From assembly GCA_946182865.1 (NCBI GenBank), contig CAMHAV010000010.1, positions 1 through 36,346 of the forward strand: DNA of 36,346 nucleotides, in the 5' to 3' direction. The stretch comes from an uncultured Clostridia bacterium (GTDB taxonomy: Bacteria > Bacillota > Clostridia > Oscillospirales > Acutalibacteraceae). The notes under the pieces were generated by a model that had not been told where the DNA came from, made no database searches, and was given only the letters and a program-made list of their open reading frames with translations. The position numbers and the translations under genes were made by a program. This document shows, piece by piece, positions 24,501 through 31,801 of the stretch (its first letter is position 1; every line of letters starts with the position of its first letter).

Positions 24501-27256
24501 TTCACTGTGCCAAGGAGGGAACCGTATGGTTTGAGATAGTCCATCAGACCAAAGGAGGAACCAAGCTGCGCCTGACCGACAAAGCCGCCTATGCAGTCCC
24601 CATCGGCTTCAACGGTAACGGACGTGTCCGCGGCAATGTCGTCGTTGACCGCGTAGCTGTTGGCGAGCGTACCGATAAATCCGCCGAGGCAGTTGTCGCC
24701 CGTCACATTGACATGGCAATTTTCGATGGCGCATTCAATGATCTCGCTCTGGGGATACAGATTCGGCACGACGACGCCCAGATCGTTGAGCAGGGCTTTG
24801 ACATAATCGTCGCGCACCACGCCCGCGAAGCCGCCGCCGAACCGTTCCGCTTTGATCGCCAGAGAAGCGTTGTCCGTGACGCGGCACTGCGAGATCACCG
24901 CGCCGCACTGGCTGCCGGCAAAGCCGCCCACGCCGTATTTTCCCGCTTCATCGGAAAGCGTCACGCCGGAGACGGTGCAATTTCTGATTTGCGGTGTATT
25001 GTAGCCTGTGGGAATGAGTTTCCCCGTAGGAAGCGCGTTATTAAGAAGCACGTCCACCAGATCGCCCAGCCCCACGCCGGGAATCAGGTTGAGCAGAGTT
25101 GACAACGCGTCAACCGTAGTGTCAAGACCGTTGGTCAGCGCATCGTACCGATAACTGCCCTGCACATGTCCTACAAAGCCGCCTTTGCCGACAATCTTGC
25201 CGTTCCCTTCAAATGTGGTTGCTGCCGTTTCGACGGTCACATTTTCTACCAGGCAGTCCTCTACCACGACATTGCCCACGATGCGTCCCGCAAAGGCGCC
25301 GGTAGCAAGTGTGGAGGGATCGCTGGCGCGGGCGTTGAGGAGTTCTTTCAGCGATTCTTTCAAATTGACGTTTGTACCCAGCAGTCCGGTCAGAGCCGTG
25401 TCAAGCGTCCACCCGACAAGCGTCCCCACAACATCGAGCAGAATATTCACCAATGTCTGATCGACATTGACCTCTTCACACGGATTGATCACCGTGCCGT
25501 TGCTCAGCTGAATATTGCGGACCGTGGTGACCTTGCCCAGCGTGTTGGTGCGTTCCAGCTGTCCGGTCAGCGTGCCAAAGAAGCCCACGCCGTCATTGCT
25601 CACCGCGTCGAGCTTGCCGCTTTTGACGACAGGCGTGACCTCGAAATGGTAGAGATTTGGTCTGCCGACATTGTGATTCCATGTTTTGGGGTCAGACAGG
25701 TTTTCTCCGTCCTGCCACAGCTTGCCGCCGCCGACCGACGTCGCGCCGATCATGGTGCCGTTGAACATGAGTGGCGACCATGCCCCGTCTATATCAATGT
25801 TACGGAACACGATGTAATTGCCGCTTTGTTCGTATTTCAGCCCCGTCTTGGGATCCAGATTGCCGTCAATATCATATTCGCCTTCCGGCGTCACCGTGCA
25901 GTACCGGGTGCGGGTTTTAGTTAATCCTCCGTCCCACGTCAGGCCTACCGCCGGATATTTGTCGCCGGTAATCCCGTCTCCTAAAAGGGCATGGTTCGTA
26001 TCATACAGCGATTTATCCTTGAAGTTGTAAGTATTTCCCTCGCAGGGAATACTGTTGAGCATATCCGCGTCGCCGGGATAGATCAGTTCTACTGTCTGGG
26101 TAATTTGTTCGGTGTCATCCCAGCCAACCGTTAGCCTCGGTCTTGTCTGGGTCACTTTATAGATGGGGCCGTATGCCTCTATCTCTTCCCTTTGGTTCAG
26201 AATCTTCTGATCCCCGTAATTGATCGCTTCGAGCTGTTTCAGATTGCCGATGAGAATATAGTCCGTGCCGTCGATATTGACCGACACCTGTCCGAAATAG
26301 TCGCGTCCGTTTACATAATCAGCGTTTCTATCCGCCTGCGGTCGCAAAGGCGCGCGCAGCGCGGGTGACGTCACCGCGGGAAGCTCCGCGGTAAAGGCGG
26401 CGGAAATCACATATTGATGTCCGCTGCCATAGGTCAGATAGCCGCCCGATTCGCCGCCCGGATAGAGCAGCTGCCCCATGCCGAATTTCTCCGCGTTCCA
26501 GTCCTCCGACAGGACGGGGATGTCGCCTCTGTCGTCAGCGGAAAGCGTTTTGAGCTGGTACACATTCTGTATGTAGACGGTGTCGCTTGCCGCGTCGTAC
26601 AAACGCTCGTTGACAGGGGTTGCATCTTCCGCCGTTTCGCTGTCCTGTCCGTCTTCATCATCCTGCGTTTCTCCACTATCCTGCGCCTCTTCCCCATCAG
26701 CCGGTTCGGCGGCGGTGAAATCGCCGGAAAAATCCTCCGGCAGACGCCACGCACTGTCCGACGGCAGGGGTATATCCCCTTCCAGACAATAGTACGCGTC
26801 CTTGGCGTACACCACAGGACTGCCGTTTTCGTCCGTCACGACAGCGCCGAGTCCGACGGTTTCCTCTCCATCGTCTCCGCTCATCACCGCAGCGTCCGTA
26901 CCGATCAGGACCAGCTGACGGTAGTTGAAAATATGAATCAACCCGTCACGGTAAACCTGCTGCTCTTCGGCAGGTTCCGCCTGCTCCTGCGGCGTGTCGG
27001 AAACAGGCGGCTCGCCCTGTGGATTCTCACCTTTCCCCTCTTCGCTGCCGCCGATCAGGCTGACGTCACCGTTGGGAATGATGTAATCGTCTATGGTGCC
27101 GTCAACCTGCTCCACAGCCGAGTCCCCGCCGCCATCTGCCGCATGCACTTGGACGGTCGTGTCTCCTCCGGCCAGTTCTTTCAATGGAGCGCATGAGCCC
27201 AGCATGGAAACAACCAGCAACGCAGAAAGGATTCGTGTCATTACGTGCCTTTTCAT
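18596..27256 (-). CDS. Giant repeat-rich surface adhesin with LPDAG sorting signal
   Basis: A 2886-residue exported protein. The N-terminus (MKRHVMTRILSALLVVSML) is a signal sequence ending in either a lipobox-like LGSC (Cys22) or a type I site after VHA (about residue 40). A Glu/Asp-rich linker lies near 185-215. From about residue 650 to 2550 there are about 33 GGFxG/GGYxG motifs (GGFVG, GGFAG, GGYIG, AGFCG), a pattern related to GLUG-type beta-helix repeats. Between them a longer module recurs with LLxxxxVxxPTIxxxxVxG. About residues 2695-2815 hold a Cna-B-like domain (DLTVNKVWRDF, YYQYYVQEVEV, ATVKVINLYKG). The end has LPDAG (2822-2826), a helix, a Lys-rich stop and an unusual 23-residue acidic tail. 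TAGGAGG precedes the ATG. Probable adhesin or pilus tip. Confidence 0.88.
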   Translation of the reverse strand: MKRHVMTRILSALLVVSMLGSCAPLKELAGGDTTVQVHAADGGGDSAVEQVDGTIDDYIIPNGDVSLIGGSEEGKGENPQGEPPVSDTPQEQAEPAEEQQVYRDGLIHIFNYRQLVLIGTDAAVMSGDDGEETVGLGAVVTDENGSPVVYAKDAYYCLEGDIPLPSDSAWRLPEDFSGDFTAAEPADGEEAQDSGETQDDEDGQDSETAEDATPVNERLYDAASDTVYIQNVYQLKTLSADDRGDIPVLSEDWNAEKFGMGQLLYPGGESGGYLTYGSGHQYVISAAFTAELPAVTSPALRAPLRPQADRNADYVNGRDYFGQVSVNIDGTDYILIGNLKQLEAINYGDQKILNQREEIEAYGPIYKVTQTRPRLTVGWDDTEQITQTVELIYPGDADMLNSIPCEGNTYNFKDKSLYDTNHALLGDGITGDKYPAVGLTWDGGLTKTRTRYCTVTPEGEYDIDGNLDPKTGLKYEQSGNYIVFRNIDIDGAWSPLMFNGTMIGATSVGGGKLWQDGENLSDPKTWNHNVGRPNLYHFEVTPVVKSGKLDAVSNDGVGFFGTLTGQLERTNTLGKVTTVRNIQLSNGTVINPCEEVNVDQTLVNILLDVVGTLVGWTLDTALTGLLGTNVNLKESLKELLNARASDPSTLATGAFAGRIVGNVVVEDCLVENVTVETAATTFEGNGKIVGKGGFVGHVQGSYRYDALTNGLDTTVDALSTLLNLIPGVGLGDLVDVLLNNALPTGKLIPTGYNTPQIRNCTVSGVTLSDEAGKYGVGGFAGSQCGAVISQCRVTDNASLAIKAERFGGGFAGVVRDDYVKALLNDLGVVVPNLYPQSEIIECAIENCHVNVTGDNCLGGFIGTLANSYAVNDDIAADTSVTVEADGDCIGGFVGQAQLGSSFGLMDYLKPYGSLLGTVKDLLTNSLNDNDANKTQQLLALGGVAQAAVLGVHMQGPIDLTTYGNKIGGIVGSGQGVYIGETSALGQMQKYKSGDVTLPDLIGRANYVSQLVKVRAFEQHGVADSGSYAGGVAGWLTSANAGSLLGSTLGLKSHLGFHVSDLALYGISDGYTVEADVDYAGGGVGFAIGGDVERVTLHRLKRVTACDHAGGFVGTTGPDRLTDDNGLGLKVLGLNLIKISNLLSLTDGVHTNFEDDTVIGVENGFTVEATGSRGHNDNESEFTAGGFAADTTSVTMTRCRVENLKSVTANEFHGMAGGFVGKSAAGSMAGFDAEDAKDDTALSVDQLLKLEADLIPTYKNCHVYFVQDDQGFVRANAAGGFVGDLRSGNINAKEDHSDDENYNEANEAYVQNPYAVHYIDYVHGGEYAGGFGGKVYSGALLDDGGSSLSLLGNSNLASIDLKGLSNITKSYIPTIRYAGVEAPQLSENGETRSGGLTVLAAYAENDHLPATQGYAGGFIGYGSGIQVSYCHVNQLKHGNVNVPTQLEAPDGKEYMDFNTNVTEIPYAVAGARYAGGYIGYMNVGSVSAMGDGIKLLGESLNLNSLVGVMDVVVSTIEHSHVYGAPGGYSVLASSHVNLGDKNYDENGVGYTGGFAGRMMGAHIQDSNAENFAYVIGEVAAGGYAGEMEPGNVADVLDYQEDSELTNLLKSVLDTDMISLVQAFVPTVYNSRTTCIPCGGAVRAQSLSSGNGDESVRRGFAGGYVGHGAGAQIWGDSSAAWKEQTVYSGDKRDCDAVRIRSVYGAEFAGGYVGLLEAGSTASTGNLSLLGGLVSANNLLGALNVVYPTIEYGNVYGPLEQTDYRTWNKWVEKVGRYGGFASELLAIGEVGSQEELNEHLGKFLYGYRVVAGRDTYDHTSSRKLNGCAGGYIGAMYSGVIRYGTANNVMSVKALHAAGGFAGEMQTKGVADVGEVNLFGKGENALKLKLGNLLSVADVLVPVVFESGVTGYRNGLIVRAEGLPTAVHEGSPVSTDGGMAGGFVGTCYGGQIGEKNIGRNRLNRVNNEDTTDKGAWVRNLKTVKGKNCVGGFVGKTTAASVANVDSSESSDGMVQNMLNQVVSNPSQLADVLDATVSVIGKAEVTAAKPEWGIVVDGEYTDNGETKYASCAGGFVGLSEATVYGNRSDESRTLTVSHLRGVSGGYYAGGFFGLADVGSVAQVGSDDGTKVLSLIQAGNVSLLDVFRTYIYHATVTGVDDGMMIYANNRLQTGAMSTSRESGAAGGFGGGLMNGTVEHSSVSGLNLAQAPNYAGGFIGVCGTSGGIGVDKATVAENVANEPSTGNESAEDEEDKFTPISSVLRLLGLGDLTANPQILNIVGSTVTDCSVSGFAPGFIVRTSHQQTAGGEVNGADVKGSCAAGFCGFADMAHIEDSHVTGFKFAKGPQIAAGFVGRSAMNYLVDVDVSAPLLDAVLRIVNVLVKALYLDQAQQSNLIGFDSDLAGLKLMSDGDLLYVNLLGLKIGASLSKQDPEYENCDAVIVTIGSSTVKLPCDEDGLKKEEDGKYPNLSLTLIEGNRTDIKNSSVTGIEDGYDVFAGGADNDRNGTDSLGYAGGFMGYNDAGMITACHTELCDVVRGTENLVGPFVGHTDGRSRGVDFLEGSSQSQSGEETAEGNLEIQNNNTFYIYRLNDNGYTQIRKNDAEHTPFAAEVKSDVQLEEDVFNRYQVLHLNKIRTHADMENAVESDSATAENRLLDAYASPAMAVLMLNVPLDDNGAGETPMTSDLKDPCDEVFDLTVNKVWRDFVILDTRPDSITVRVAQVEAGTERLDQLIAAGTPGENRTVVRVYDVTLDDTNRSKWSSSWQTFVNDLPVAFRNGDSADPTYYQYYVQEVEVKGSKLDNYTASYQFDPDSATVKVINLYKGFLPDAGGPGTMLLYTAGILLIVCGGVWLMLRMKSGKKGKKQRKAAASASGETITLDDLSDFLKDRR

Positions 27257-27384
27257 CAGATGAACCTCCTATTCTCTTTATCAAAAGTTTTGAGTGTATT
27301 TTTATGTCACCGTTGTCCTTTATTTGCGCTAAAACAAAAAAAGCAACAAATGCTACATAAAGTTACAGTCATAACAACATAGTT

Positions 27385-27412
27385 ATTATAGCAATTCTTC
27401 TGTTTTTTTCAA
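27385..27412 (-). promoter_or_regulatory. Promoter of the giant adhesin/sortase locus
   Basis: Minus strand: TTGAAA (-35, 27412-27407), 16-base spacer, TATAAT (-10, 27390-27385), about 130 bases before the adhesin start. The 345-base gap 27257-27601 also holds the terminator of the HTH gene; the remainder is AT-rich with no gene seen. Confidence 0.65.
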
Positions 27413-27552
27413 TTCACTGAATCAACGAAATAACAGTAATAAACATTCATAAAACTAGGGATATGTACATATATAGTGCAAAGAATTTTACTAAATAGTA
27501 CAATAATCGATCATTTTAAACCGCAATCGCTTTAGCGTAATAGTGCGACACT

Positions 27553-27593
27553 TGACAAAAGGGCTGTCGCACATAAGAATGTGCGACAGCCCC
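27553..27593 (-). terminator. Terminator of the double-HTH regulator gene
   Basis: A perfect 14-bp stem GGGCTGTCGCACAT / ATGTGCGACAGCCC with a 4-base loop (27561-27592), running into TTTTGTC on the minus strand. It begins 9 bases past the stop codon. Confidence 0.85.
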
Positions 27594-27601
27594 ATTATGC
27601 T

Positions 27602-29332
27602 TCACTCGCTCAGTGGAGGAATGAAGTTTCTGAATGCCTGTACCATTTTAGGATGGTGAATGACAAAATGAATGGCGGGATATTTCCCCTTGGAAACCAC
27701 CACACATTTGCTTCCGACGACACAGAAGCTGATATTGCAGAATGTCGGCGTCTGATTCAGGTGGATGCTGCAATTCGGATATTGCGCGGCAAACGCCTTG
27801 GTTTGTTCCAGATGGGCTTGGTATTCCTCATAGGTGCAGACGATTTCTTTTTCAAAATAGATTTCGGAAAGCCAGAGCGACAAGGGATTGTCGTGAAAAG
27901 CCTCTTGGCTCAATAGCGGTACATCCAGCGATATTTTATACTCCCGGAGCAGCGTGACTGCGTGGGAACGGTACTGTGCCCAAAAATCCGTGATTTCCTG
28001 TATTTCAGAGTCTGACAGATTGTGCCGATTCAAAATCCGAAGCAGCAGTTCTTCGGAAAGCGTAAATATCGGCATGCTGCCGAAGACCATGCGGCGGTGA
28101 TCGGATTGCCACAGCTTTTTCCAATATTGCCGGAATTTATCCCGCGTGTCGCTGCGGTAAATCTGCATCAGCGGCAGCGCCCTGCTCAGCAGGAGTTCCG
28201 CCTGCCGGCGATAGTAGCGTACTTCGTCCTTGGCCTTGGTGAGCGTATAGCGGCCCTGGCTGTGATATCCCGCGATGGCGCTTCCCACCAAAGCCGCCGA
28301 GCCGGAGACATTCAAAAAGTGCAGAAAGATGTCATTGGCCGATTGAGGCAGATAGTATGGCGCAATCTGTCCGGTCATATACATGGGAATATGCCCTTCG
28401 AGCCCCAGCATCATCTCATGAAACGGACGGTTGACATTGTGAATGATTTTGAGGCGCAGGCCCTTTTTGAGCATCATGGCTCTGCCCATCATCCATTTTT
28501 TGGGAAATTCCGCGTCGCTGGCCATTTCTTCCATCGGCATATCGCTGTACAGAATGCAGTCCTCCATGGACTTGGACAGCACCGTCGCCTTGATAAAGTC
28601 CAGCTCCGCCTCCATCATCTGCGGTATGCCGTGATAGACCTTGGTGGTCGGAAGCTGCATGGGTACCGTTGGCAGCCTGATATCGTTGAAATGAATGACC
28701 TCGATATACTCATTCAAATTAAAAGAATCCATTTTTTCCAGAAAATTCTGAATGGGGTTTTCCTCTGCCGGACGGCTGTTGGAACCCAGCCATGCAATGA
28801 TGGCGTCGTAGAGGTGTTTCTCCTGTCTTAATGACTGCACGTCGCATTGTAAGAGGGAAGCCAGATGTTCCATCGTCTCACCCTGACTGTATTTGCGGAC
28901 GATGTAAGACGCGACGTCAGAGGAAAATTGGGGGAGATCGGCGGGATGTCTCGTACCCGACAGAATGCGATAGATATAGGAGGGGTCAAAATTAAGATTT
29001 CTGGCCAGCTCGCCGCCTTTGATCTCCAATTGACTGAGCAGGGCGTTGAGATTGGCAAGGTAGGTATCGTAATCAATGGAGGCGCTGTGATGCAGCGTTT
29101 CCGTCAGCGAACGGGTGATATCTTCCCTATCAAGGGGAATTCTTTTTTTGGCAGCCAGATCACACAGTCCGTCAATGGCACGTCTGAGCAATTCGCTGTC
29201 CGCGTCGGGTTCGGTTTTTCCTGTGCGCCATCTTCCCACGGTGCCGGAGCCTATGTGGGCCGCTTCGGCGAGTTCTTTGTTGGTGCAGTCTACGAGCATC
29301 ATATATTCCAGTAACTGCTCACGAAAGGTCAT
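27602..29332 (-). CDS. Large HTH transcriptional regulator with two XRE-like modules and an uncharacterised C-terminal domain
   Basis: A 576-residue cytoplasmic protein. Residues about 1-60 are an XRE-like HTH (FREQLLEYMMLVDCTNKELA, HIGSGTVGRWRTGKTEP). A second HTH-like segment at about 90-145 reads LNALLSQLEIKGGELARNLN followed by DPSYIYRILSGTRHP. The last 400 residues (HFNDIRLPTVPMQ, MMLKKGLRLKIIHNVNRPFH, YPNCSIHLNQTPTFCNISFC) carry no family I can name; they may sense a signal. The start at 29332 gives a complete first HTH. A TATAAT box lies 30 bases upstream. The gene is divergent from the zinc-ribbon/PrsW set, so it is the natural candidate regulator for that set. Confidence 0.75.
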   Translation of the reverse strand: MTFREQLLEYMMLVDCTNKELAEAAHIGSGTVGRWRTGKTEPDADSELLRRAIDGLCDLAAKKRIPLDREDITRSLTETLHHSASIDYDTYLANLNALLSQLEIKGGELARNLNFDPSYIYRILSGTRHPADLPQFSSDVASYIVRKYSQGETMEHLASLLQCDVQSLRQEKHLYDAIIAWLGSNSRPAEENPIQNFLEKMDSFNLNEYIEVIHFNDIRLPTVPMQLPTTKVYHGIPQMMEAELDFIKATVLSKSMEDCILYSDMPMEEMASDAEFPKKWMMGRAMMLKKGLRLKIIHNVNRPFHEMMLGLEGHIPMYMTGQIAPYYLPQSANDIFLHFLNVSGSAALVGSAIAGYHSQGRYTLTKAKDEVRYYRRQAELLLSRALPLMQIYRSDTRDKFRQYWKKLWQSDHRRMVFGSMPIFTLSEELLLRILNRHNLSDSEIQEITDFWAQYRSHAVTLLREYKISLDVPLLSQEAFHDNPLSLWLSEIYFEKEIVCTYEEYQAHLEQTKAFAAQYPNCSIHLNQTPTFCNISFCVVGSKCVVVSKGKYPAIHFVIHHPKMVQAFRNFIPPLSE

Positions 29333-29361
29333 ATCGTTCGACTCCTTTTTCAGTACCTCTT

Positions 29362-29448
29362 ATTATACAGAATCCTGCTGTTTCTGTGGGCTTCCAATCC
29401 ATAATTGTCAATGGTCTGGTGATGGATTGGTGAGCAATTGAATGGCCG
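29362..29448. promoter_or_regulatory. Divergent promoter region with inverted-repeat operator candidate
   Basis: The gap between the HTH gene and the zinc-ribbon gene contains TATAAT on the minus strand (29367-29362) without a clear -35 box. On the plus strand TTGGTG and TATGAT are 17 bases apart, ahead of the 29508 gene. A 9-bp inverted repeat CCAATCCAT / ATGGATTGG (29394-29402 and 29422-29430) lies between them; its right arm overlaps the plus-strand -35 box, as a repressor site would. Confidence 0.5.
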
Positions 29449-29507
29449 TTATGATACACTTTAAGTATATATCATTTTTCTATAAAAAGAAAGAGAGGCA
29501 ATCTTTT

Positions 29508-30479
29508 ATGGCATTAATCAATTGTCCCGAATGTCAGCAAAAAGTGAGTGATAAGGCGGTGCAGTGTCCCCATTGCGGTTTTCGGTTAAGTCCGGCGGCA
29601 GGGTCCGCACCCGCGCAGGCCGTTCCCGTCGCGGAACCTGCGGCCCAGCCTGTCGCATCAACCCAGCCAGCGGCTGACAGGAGCGGTTCCGTTACACCGT
29701 CCGCCGCTGACAGGAGCGATTCCGTTATACCGTCTGCTGCTGACAGGAACAGCTCCGTTATATCGCCATCTGCCGCTGACCAAAAAACAAAGTCTGTGGA
29801 AGCATCCGCCAAGGCACCGATGGACAACAAGAAGAAGCTAATGATCGGGGCGGCTGTCGCGGCGGTGCTTCTGATCGGGTACTTTGTCTTTTTCAGCGGG
29901 AACAATACACAGACCCCCGCGCCGTCGCTGCCATCCGCCCAGCCTGCCGGAGACCAGACGCCGGGAACACAGGGCGGCACGGACGGCTATACGCCTTTTG
30001 GCACTACCACCCCGCTGGATGCCAACTACAGCCTTTTTACCAGCAACCGCTTTGGATTTACCTGTTATGTACCTATCAACGACTACGTTACGGAGGATGA
30101 AGAATACAACATCTATGTCAGCACCGATGTGCAGGCGGGTATTCCTTATACGATGGTGTCACGCTACGATTACACCGACGCGCCGGGCGTTTTGGAAGCG
30201 GTGATGAATAATTTGCAGCAGGCCTACGGCAACGCCGGTTATACCGTCGGCGCACAGACGCAGACCGGTAGCGTAACCGATTACAACACCAACACCTCGC
30301 GCACGGTGTATTATGCCATGTGCTACTACAATGTGCAGGGCTACACCATCTGCGACTGGCGGTACGCTTTCAATGTCGGACAGCATGTCTATGTCGTTAC
30401 CACCAAGGACGTCAACGCGCAGACGGCCGAAACACAGTCCACTGCCAATCTGATTATGCAGACCGTCAAGGAAAACTGA
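29508..30479 (+). CDS. Zinc-ribbon, membrane-anchored protein with extracytoplasmic domain
   Basis: Using the ATG at 29508 (AAAGAGAGG upstream) gives 323 residues. Residues 1-27 are a zinc ribbon (CPECQQKVSDKAVQCPHCG). Then comes an Ala/Pro/Ser-rich cytoplasmic linker with 11-residue repeats (SAADRSDSVIP variants), a basic NKKK and one membrane helix (111-129). A 190-residue exported domain follows (LFTSNRFGFTCYVPINDYV, GYTVGAQTQTG, RTVYYAMCYYNVQG), which I do not recognise. The topology is zinc ribbon inside, domain outside, as in several Firmicutes envelope proteins. It is first in a set with two PrsW-like proteins that share its N-terminal module; substrate or sensor of those proteases is a fair guess but unproven. 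Confidence 0.75.
   Translation: MALINCPECQQKVSDKAVQCPHCGFRLSPAAGSAPAQAVPVAEPAAQPVASTQPAADRSGSVTPSAADRSDSVIPSAADRNSSVISPSAADQKTKSVEASAKAPMDNKKKLMIGAAVAAVLLIGYFVFFSGNNTQTPAPSLPSAQPAGDQTPGTQGGTDGYTPFGTTTPLDANYSLFTSNRFGFTCYVPINDYVTEDEEYNIYVSTDVQAGIPYTMVSRYDYTDAPGVLEAVMNNLQQAYGNAGYTVGAQTQTGSVTDYNTNTSRTVYYAMCYYNVQGYTICDWRYAFNVGQHVYVVTTKDVNAQTAETQSTANLIMQTVKEN
29670..29780 (+). repeat. 33-base tandem repeat in the linker of the zinc-ribbon protein
   Basis: Three and a half units of about 33 bases code AADRSGSVTPS, AADRSDSVIPS, AADRNSSVISPS and AADQ. Most differences are single bases. The tract only lengthens the cytoplasmic linker. Confidence 0.8.
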
Positions 30480-30522
30480 GCTTTTGAAATGCATCAACCA
30501 CACTAAGGAGGAACTTGGAATT

Positions 30523-31785
30523 ATGGCACTGATACAATACCCCGAATGCGGAGGCAAGATGTCCGATACGCTTGACGTCTGCCCCCATTGCGGATATCCC
30601 CTGCCTGCGCGGACAGCGGCAAGGCGCTGCCCCGAATGCGGTTCCGAGCAGCCGGACGACGCGCAGACCTGTTCGGTATGCGGCTTTCCGCTGGCGGAGC
30701 CGGCTTCACCCGCTGTGCAGCAGGCTGCTCCGCAGGCCGCCGCACCTGCCCCGAAGCAAAGCGCACTGACCGGATTTCTCAACGCGCTCACGGGAGAGAA
30801 GCTGGAAAAAACCTACATCACCCTTTGGGAGATGGTCAAGGCGGGAACCAAAAAATATAATTACGAGGAACGCACCGAGCAGATGGATCGGATTTTTGTC
30901 TGCGGCACCCCCGACACCACGCCGAAGATTTGCGACATACGCACCGATAAAATCGTCGTCTGGGCGGTCTGGTATGTGCTGCTTGCGTTTTACATAGCTA
31001 CCTTTGGCATGGAGATCGGTTACTATATTCTGCAAAACCGACTCTTTATTCCGGGCATGATCGTGTATGGGGCGTTTGGCGTGCCTTTTTCGTGCCTGCT
31101 CCTCTTTTGCGAGATCAATTTATTTCGCTCCATTCCCTTTTACCGCGTGCTGATTTATTTCTTTTCGGGCGCGTTTCTGTCACTTTTTGTCGCACTGATC
31201 GGATTTGCCTTGATTCCGCAGGCGGGTGCGGGAGAATCGTTTCTGCCCGCTTTGCTTGTCGGGTTGATAGAGGAAACCGGAAAAGCGGCGGTAGCGGTTT
31301 TCTTCCTTATCAAAGAAAAGCGCGCCAAGTCCATTTTGGAGGGGCTGCTGATCGGAGCCGCTGTCGGCGCGGGGTTTGCCGCCTTTGAAACGATGGGCTA
31401 CATTCTCATCAACGGCTATCTCGGCACGGGCGTGGACATGATGGAGGAAGTCATGAGTCTGCGTGCCTATCTGGCTCCCGGCGGGCATGTCGCGTGGGCG
31501 GCGCTGGAGGGCGCCGGATTTATGGCGGCGCGCGGCTTTGCCCAAAAGGGCACCGTTCATCATGTGCTGACCAAGCCGTTTCTGGTGCCGTTCTCAATCA
31601 GCGTGCTGCTGCACGGCATCTGGGATTTCAGCCTGATCCCGATTGCGTATGTGCAGCCCGTCCTTTGCATGATTGCGGTGTGGATTGTGGTGATGTACTA
31701 TATCAATCTCGGATTGCAGCAGATCGACAAAGAAAAACAGAAAGAAGCGGCGCAGCAGACGTCAACGCCGCAAAATGCATCATAA
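30523..31785 (+). CDS. Zinc-ribbon PrsW-family intramembrane protease-like protein (copy 1)
   Basis: From the ATG at 30523 (AAGGAGG upstream) 420 residues. Two zinc ribbons open the protein; the first has lost a ligand (YPEC instead of CPEC), the second is complete (CPECGSEQPDDAQTCSVCG). After a 60-residue linker, about eight hydrophobic helices follow with PrsW motifs in order: EETGK (Glu250-Glu251-Lys254), FAAFETMGY (Glu289), GHVAWAA (His322) and HGIWDF (His364). In Bacillus, PrsW cuts an anti-sigma factor at site 1; here no anti-sigma gene is visible. It follows the zinc-ribbon gene by 43 bases and precedes a paralogue by 16. Confidence 0.85.
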   Translation: MALIQYPECGGKMSDTLDVCPHCGYPLPARTAARRCPECGSEQPDDAQTCSVCGFPLAEPASPAVQQAAPQAAAPAPKQSALTGFLNALTGEKLEKTYITLWEMVKAGTKKYNYEERTEQMDRIFVCGTPDTTPKICDIRTDKIVVWAVWYVLLAFYIATFGMEIGYYILQNRLFIPGMIVYGAFGVPFSCLLLFCEINLFRSIPFYRVLIYFFSGAFLSLFVALIGFALIPQAGAGESFLPALLVGLIEETGKAAVAVFFLIKEKRAKSILEGLLIGAAVGAGFAAFETMGYILINGYLGTGVDMMEEVMSLRAYLAPGGHVAWAALEGAGFMAARGFAQKGTVHHVLTKPFLVPFSISVLLHGIWDFSLIPIAYVQPVLCMIAVWIVVMYYINLGLQQIDKEKQKEAAQQTSTPQNAS

Positions 31786-31801
31786 GGAGGAGACAGGAAT
31801 T

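Noticed and set aside
18674-25924. Very long open frames (up to 1044 codons) on the plus strand opposite the adhesin gene
   Set aside because: They are antisense shadows created by the codon bias and repeats of the adhesin; they are rich in Arg/His/Ala, have no ribosome sites and match no family, while the minus strand is one clean 2886-codon gene.
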